From: Carya illinoinensis
Lineage: Eukaryota > Streptophyta > Magnoliopsida > Fagales > Juglandaceae
Reading direction: 5' to 3'
Assembly (NCBI RefSeq): GCF_018687715.1
Contig: NC_056755.1
Location: 39,799,501 to 39,863,500, forward strand
Length of the DNA stretch: 64,000 nt
The translations under genes were made by a program, and so were the position numbers. The notes beneath the pieces were generated by a model. The model searched no databases, was not told the origin of the DNA, and saw only the letters and a list, made by a program, of their open reading frames with translations. Positions 61,573-64,000 of the stretch are shown here, piece by piece (position 1 is the first letter of the stretch; every line of letters begins with the position of its first letter).

Positions 61573-62890
61573 CCTCCGGAGAGCTACGGCATAATCTTAG
61601 ATTGATCTTGAGGACGATGTAATAATGATGGGAGTTAATGTTGTTGTAGCAATTAATATTTGATTTGTAAATAATAATGTTTAGGTGTTGAATTTATATA
61701 TGGTAGATAATTCTGTATTAGGCATTATGAATTGGAGGCGAACGCGAATGTTGTGGATCGTAGCCCTTTCAACTTGGCTTAGCATTGAATTAGAGTCTGA
61801 CTGGAATCTGCAACTTTTTCCATGTTGAAATTAAAGCATCCAAAAAGGAATATGCTTAACGTACGTATTTGGATACTTTTGAATAATATACTTTTCTTTT
61901 CACTATCGAGCTCTGGCATACTGGCATTGGTCTTGGTCAAACTAAAGAAACTCCTAAATTTGAATGGTTTGCGGGTTAAAACGCTGGCATTTGATTCGGC
62001 GAACGCTAAAACTTCAAATTTTTAGTTTCATCTTTATGTTTGAAGACTCATTGTTTATTATTTATTCTATTATTTTATTACAAAATCACATCTTTTAAAT
62101 AATCTTTCCCTTTTCGCATGTGATTTAATTTCTTTCTTATCCTTTCTCTTCTTCCGCCTTTCTTTCTCTTCCATATATTTCTTTCACCCGTGAATCTTAA
62201 AAACAGTTTCATTTCTCCCTTTCAATTTTTCTTCTCCATTTTTTCTTATCCTTTTCTCTTTCTTTCTCTCTTCCCTCTAGAGTCCGACACTTCCTCTCTC
62301 CCCTTCTCTCTATTTTTGATTTAGTTTTTATTTTTTTAATCCACACATATCACCAACCTTAAATAGAAAATTATTTTAATGAAAAACTACTGCACACTAT
62401 GGTCATCACCAGGATTAAAAATAAATAAAGTTTTCCTCTTAAACTTTTTGGATTCATTTGTAAATATAAAAATTTTATATATAATTATTTTTCCGTATTT
62501 CTTATATACTTCACTGATGAGATTGGCTGTATCACTTCATTTTTAATATAAAATAACTATTTTAACAAATTATATTAATAAAGTGTGCAAAATATAGATA
62601 AAAATAACTGTATATAATAGAATTCGTGAATTAGCTGAAGTTATATAAACAATAAAAAAGACACTTAGCATATAACATAATTGTAAACATAATTACACGG
62701 GAGTCTCAAACAAATATTTGGCCATGATAAAAAGAGATAGATATAGGACAAGATCATGTACTAACTACCATTAAATGGATTAAAAAAATGATTAACAAAT
62801 GTCCTAATTATCTCTATTCATGGAGTTAGTAGGACATCTCATGAACTGCACGATATCTGCAAACCAATTATTAGCTCTTTTAGTATTAAT
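61573..62890. other. 3' region and AT/pyrimidine-rich intergenic DNA
   Basis: The first 100-150 bases should be the 3' untranslated region. 62100-62330 is strongly pyrimidine-rich (TTTCTCTT-type). 62510-62600 holds another copy of the small repeat with GATTGGCTGTATCACTTCATTTTTAATATAAAATAA. No gene. Confidence 0.5.
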
Positions 62891-62895
62891 TAAAA

Positions 62896-63109
62896 CTGGT
62901 TTGGTTACATAGTTTAGATAAAATAAAATAATACGAGATGATTTGTTAAAAGTTAAATAAAATATTATTATAATATAATATTTTAATATAATTTTTAGTT
63001 TATAATTTGAAAAAATTAAATTATTTATTATATTTTATATAAGAGTTTGAGAATGTTATAATAATTATATGAGATGAGATATTTTAATTTTGTATTATCG
63101 AACCAATCC
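62896..63109. mobile_element. MITE, family A copy
   Basis: Ends CTGGTTTGGTTACATAG and ATTATCGAACCAAT around the forward core (AGTTAAATAAAATATTATTATAATA, AAATTATTTATTATATTTTATATAAG). Confidence 0.65.
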
Positions 63110-63593
63110 TAAATGTATTTTATCATGCGGGATATTAGTATTTGACTGGTGATGAGATTTATCTGCAAATTTTTTATTTAATCAAGATCAAATATCAAGC
63201 AAGAGACAAGATTATCTTCACATTTGAAGAAGAAATCGTGTTTGTTAGCAGATTGGCACAAATGACTCTCTCTCTCTCTCTCTCTCTTGAAGTATTGCAA
63301 ACCAGAATAAACACAAAGATGTGATTGGTATTTTTTTTGGGTAAGTTAGATTGTGAGAAGAGTTTTGCTATAAATAAGTCGGTCTGTTAATACACTATTT
63401 ATAATAAGATTCATTATAATTTAAAAAAAAAAATCAAAACATTAATAATTAATTTGTAGAATAGCTTATAAGCTTTATAAATGGATTCTCTATTCAAACA
63501 TGCCTAAATGAGTCGGATGGTATGAGTAGAAATTCCCAAGATTTTGTACAAAGTAATGACGTTACAAAGGCAACTTTTAAGTTTTATTAACGC
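63110..63593. other. Intergenic DNA
   Basis: (CT)n at 63266-63289 and an A-tract at 63421-63432. No coding region recognised. Confidence 0.5.
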
Positions 63594-63903
63594 ATGTTTA
63601 GCCAGTGGGAGAATTTTTAAAATTTTAAAAACTGCTTAAATACAAAAATCTTTTAATTTTAAATTTTAAAATTTTTTTAATATAATAGTTACCTAATTAT
63701 TATTCAAATTCAAAAATCAATACAACTTTTACAAATTTTAAAACAAAACAAAAAATTATAAACTTCAAAATAAAAATTATATTCAAACAATTTCTTAACT
63801 TTGTAACATTTTATTCAACTTTTTCTTTTTTATTTTTCAAAATCTAATAAAATATTTTCACTGCTATTTACAAAATTCTGAAATTCTCTGAATCTCCAAA
63901 CAT
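63594..63903. mobile_element. MITE with ATGTTTGG-type ends
   Basis: ATGTTTAGCCAGTGGGAGAA on the left is inverted relative to TTCTCTGAATCTCCAAACAT on the right, and the pairing continues inward (TTTTTAAAATTTT against AAAATTCTGAAA). AT-rich core, no ORF. Confidence 0.6.
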
Positions 63904-64000
63904 ATTGTCTTTGTTTTACTTTCAAAGAATTATTTAATGAGGTTCACTTCATGAGCATATTTATTGTCTTTTCTTATTCTTTATTTGTTTGAATTTGTTG

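Overview
The window is nuclear DNA of a eudicot plant, most likely a woody one: genes have many short introns with GT-AG junctions, intergenic DNA is very AT-rich, and LTR, LINE, SINE and MITE repeats are plentiful. A tree of the Fagales (walnut, hickory or oak relatives) would fit the repeat families, but that is an impression from memory, not something the sequence proves.

Host genes. (1) 4501-9258 (+): a complete nine-exon gene for the 26S proteasome ATPase RPT6 (420 residues). (2) 11101-16652 (+): an EG45/plant-natriuretic-peptide-like gene whose first exon is split by a Tork-type Copia element (11196-16155, target duplication GTTGG); it also carries a one-base frameshift. (3) 19907-26473 (-): an intact-looking eleven-exon AKT1-type Shaker potassium channel (892 residues) with one GC-AG intron. 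(4) 57880-58060 (+): a QCR7 (cytochrome bc1 subunit 7) pseudogene fragment. (5) 61189-61572 (+): a single-exon gene for a small, probably plastid-targeted protein of unknown function.

Mobile DNA makes up most of the rest. The left edge holds a Copia-type LTR inserted in an LTR tail of a Tekay-like Gypsy family. At 2420-3400 (-) lies a decayed Gypsy pol. At 34691-43812 is a full Tekay-like element with 3.4-kb LTRs, 5-bp target duplication CATAT, primer-binding site and polypurine tract, but an internal region of only 2.3 kb (a large retrotransposon derivative, LARD). It sits inside an older TIR element whose two halves can be matched across the insertion. At 49018-54708 (-) is an almost intact plant L1-type LINE with two overlapping ORFs and a single frameshift. 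Non-autonomous DNA elements include a 779-bp hAT-like element with a perfect 8-bp duplication, a 2.5-kb PIF/Harbinger-like element with TAA duplication, a second hAT-like element, and several small MITE families present in multiple copies.

The most unusual item is in the LARD internal region: an antisense transcription-unit-like cassette (TATA box, 142-codon ORF with predicted coiled coil, AATAAA signal, upstream repeats) that I cannot assign to any gag-pol function. The LTRs of the same element hold a tandem array of hairpin-forming units, five in one LTR and four in the other. I saw no tRNA or rRNA gene and no CRISPR array.
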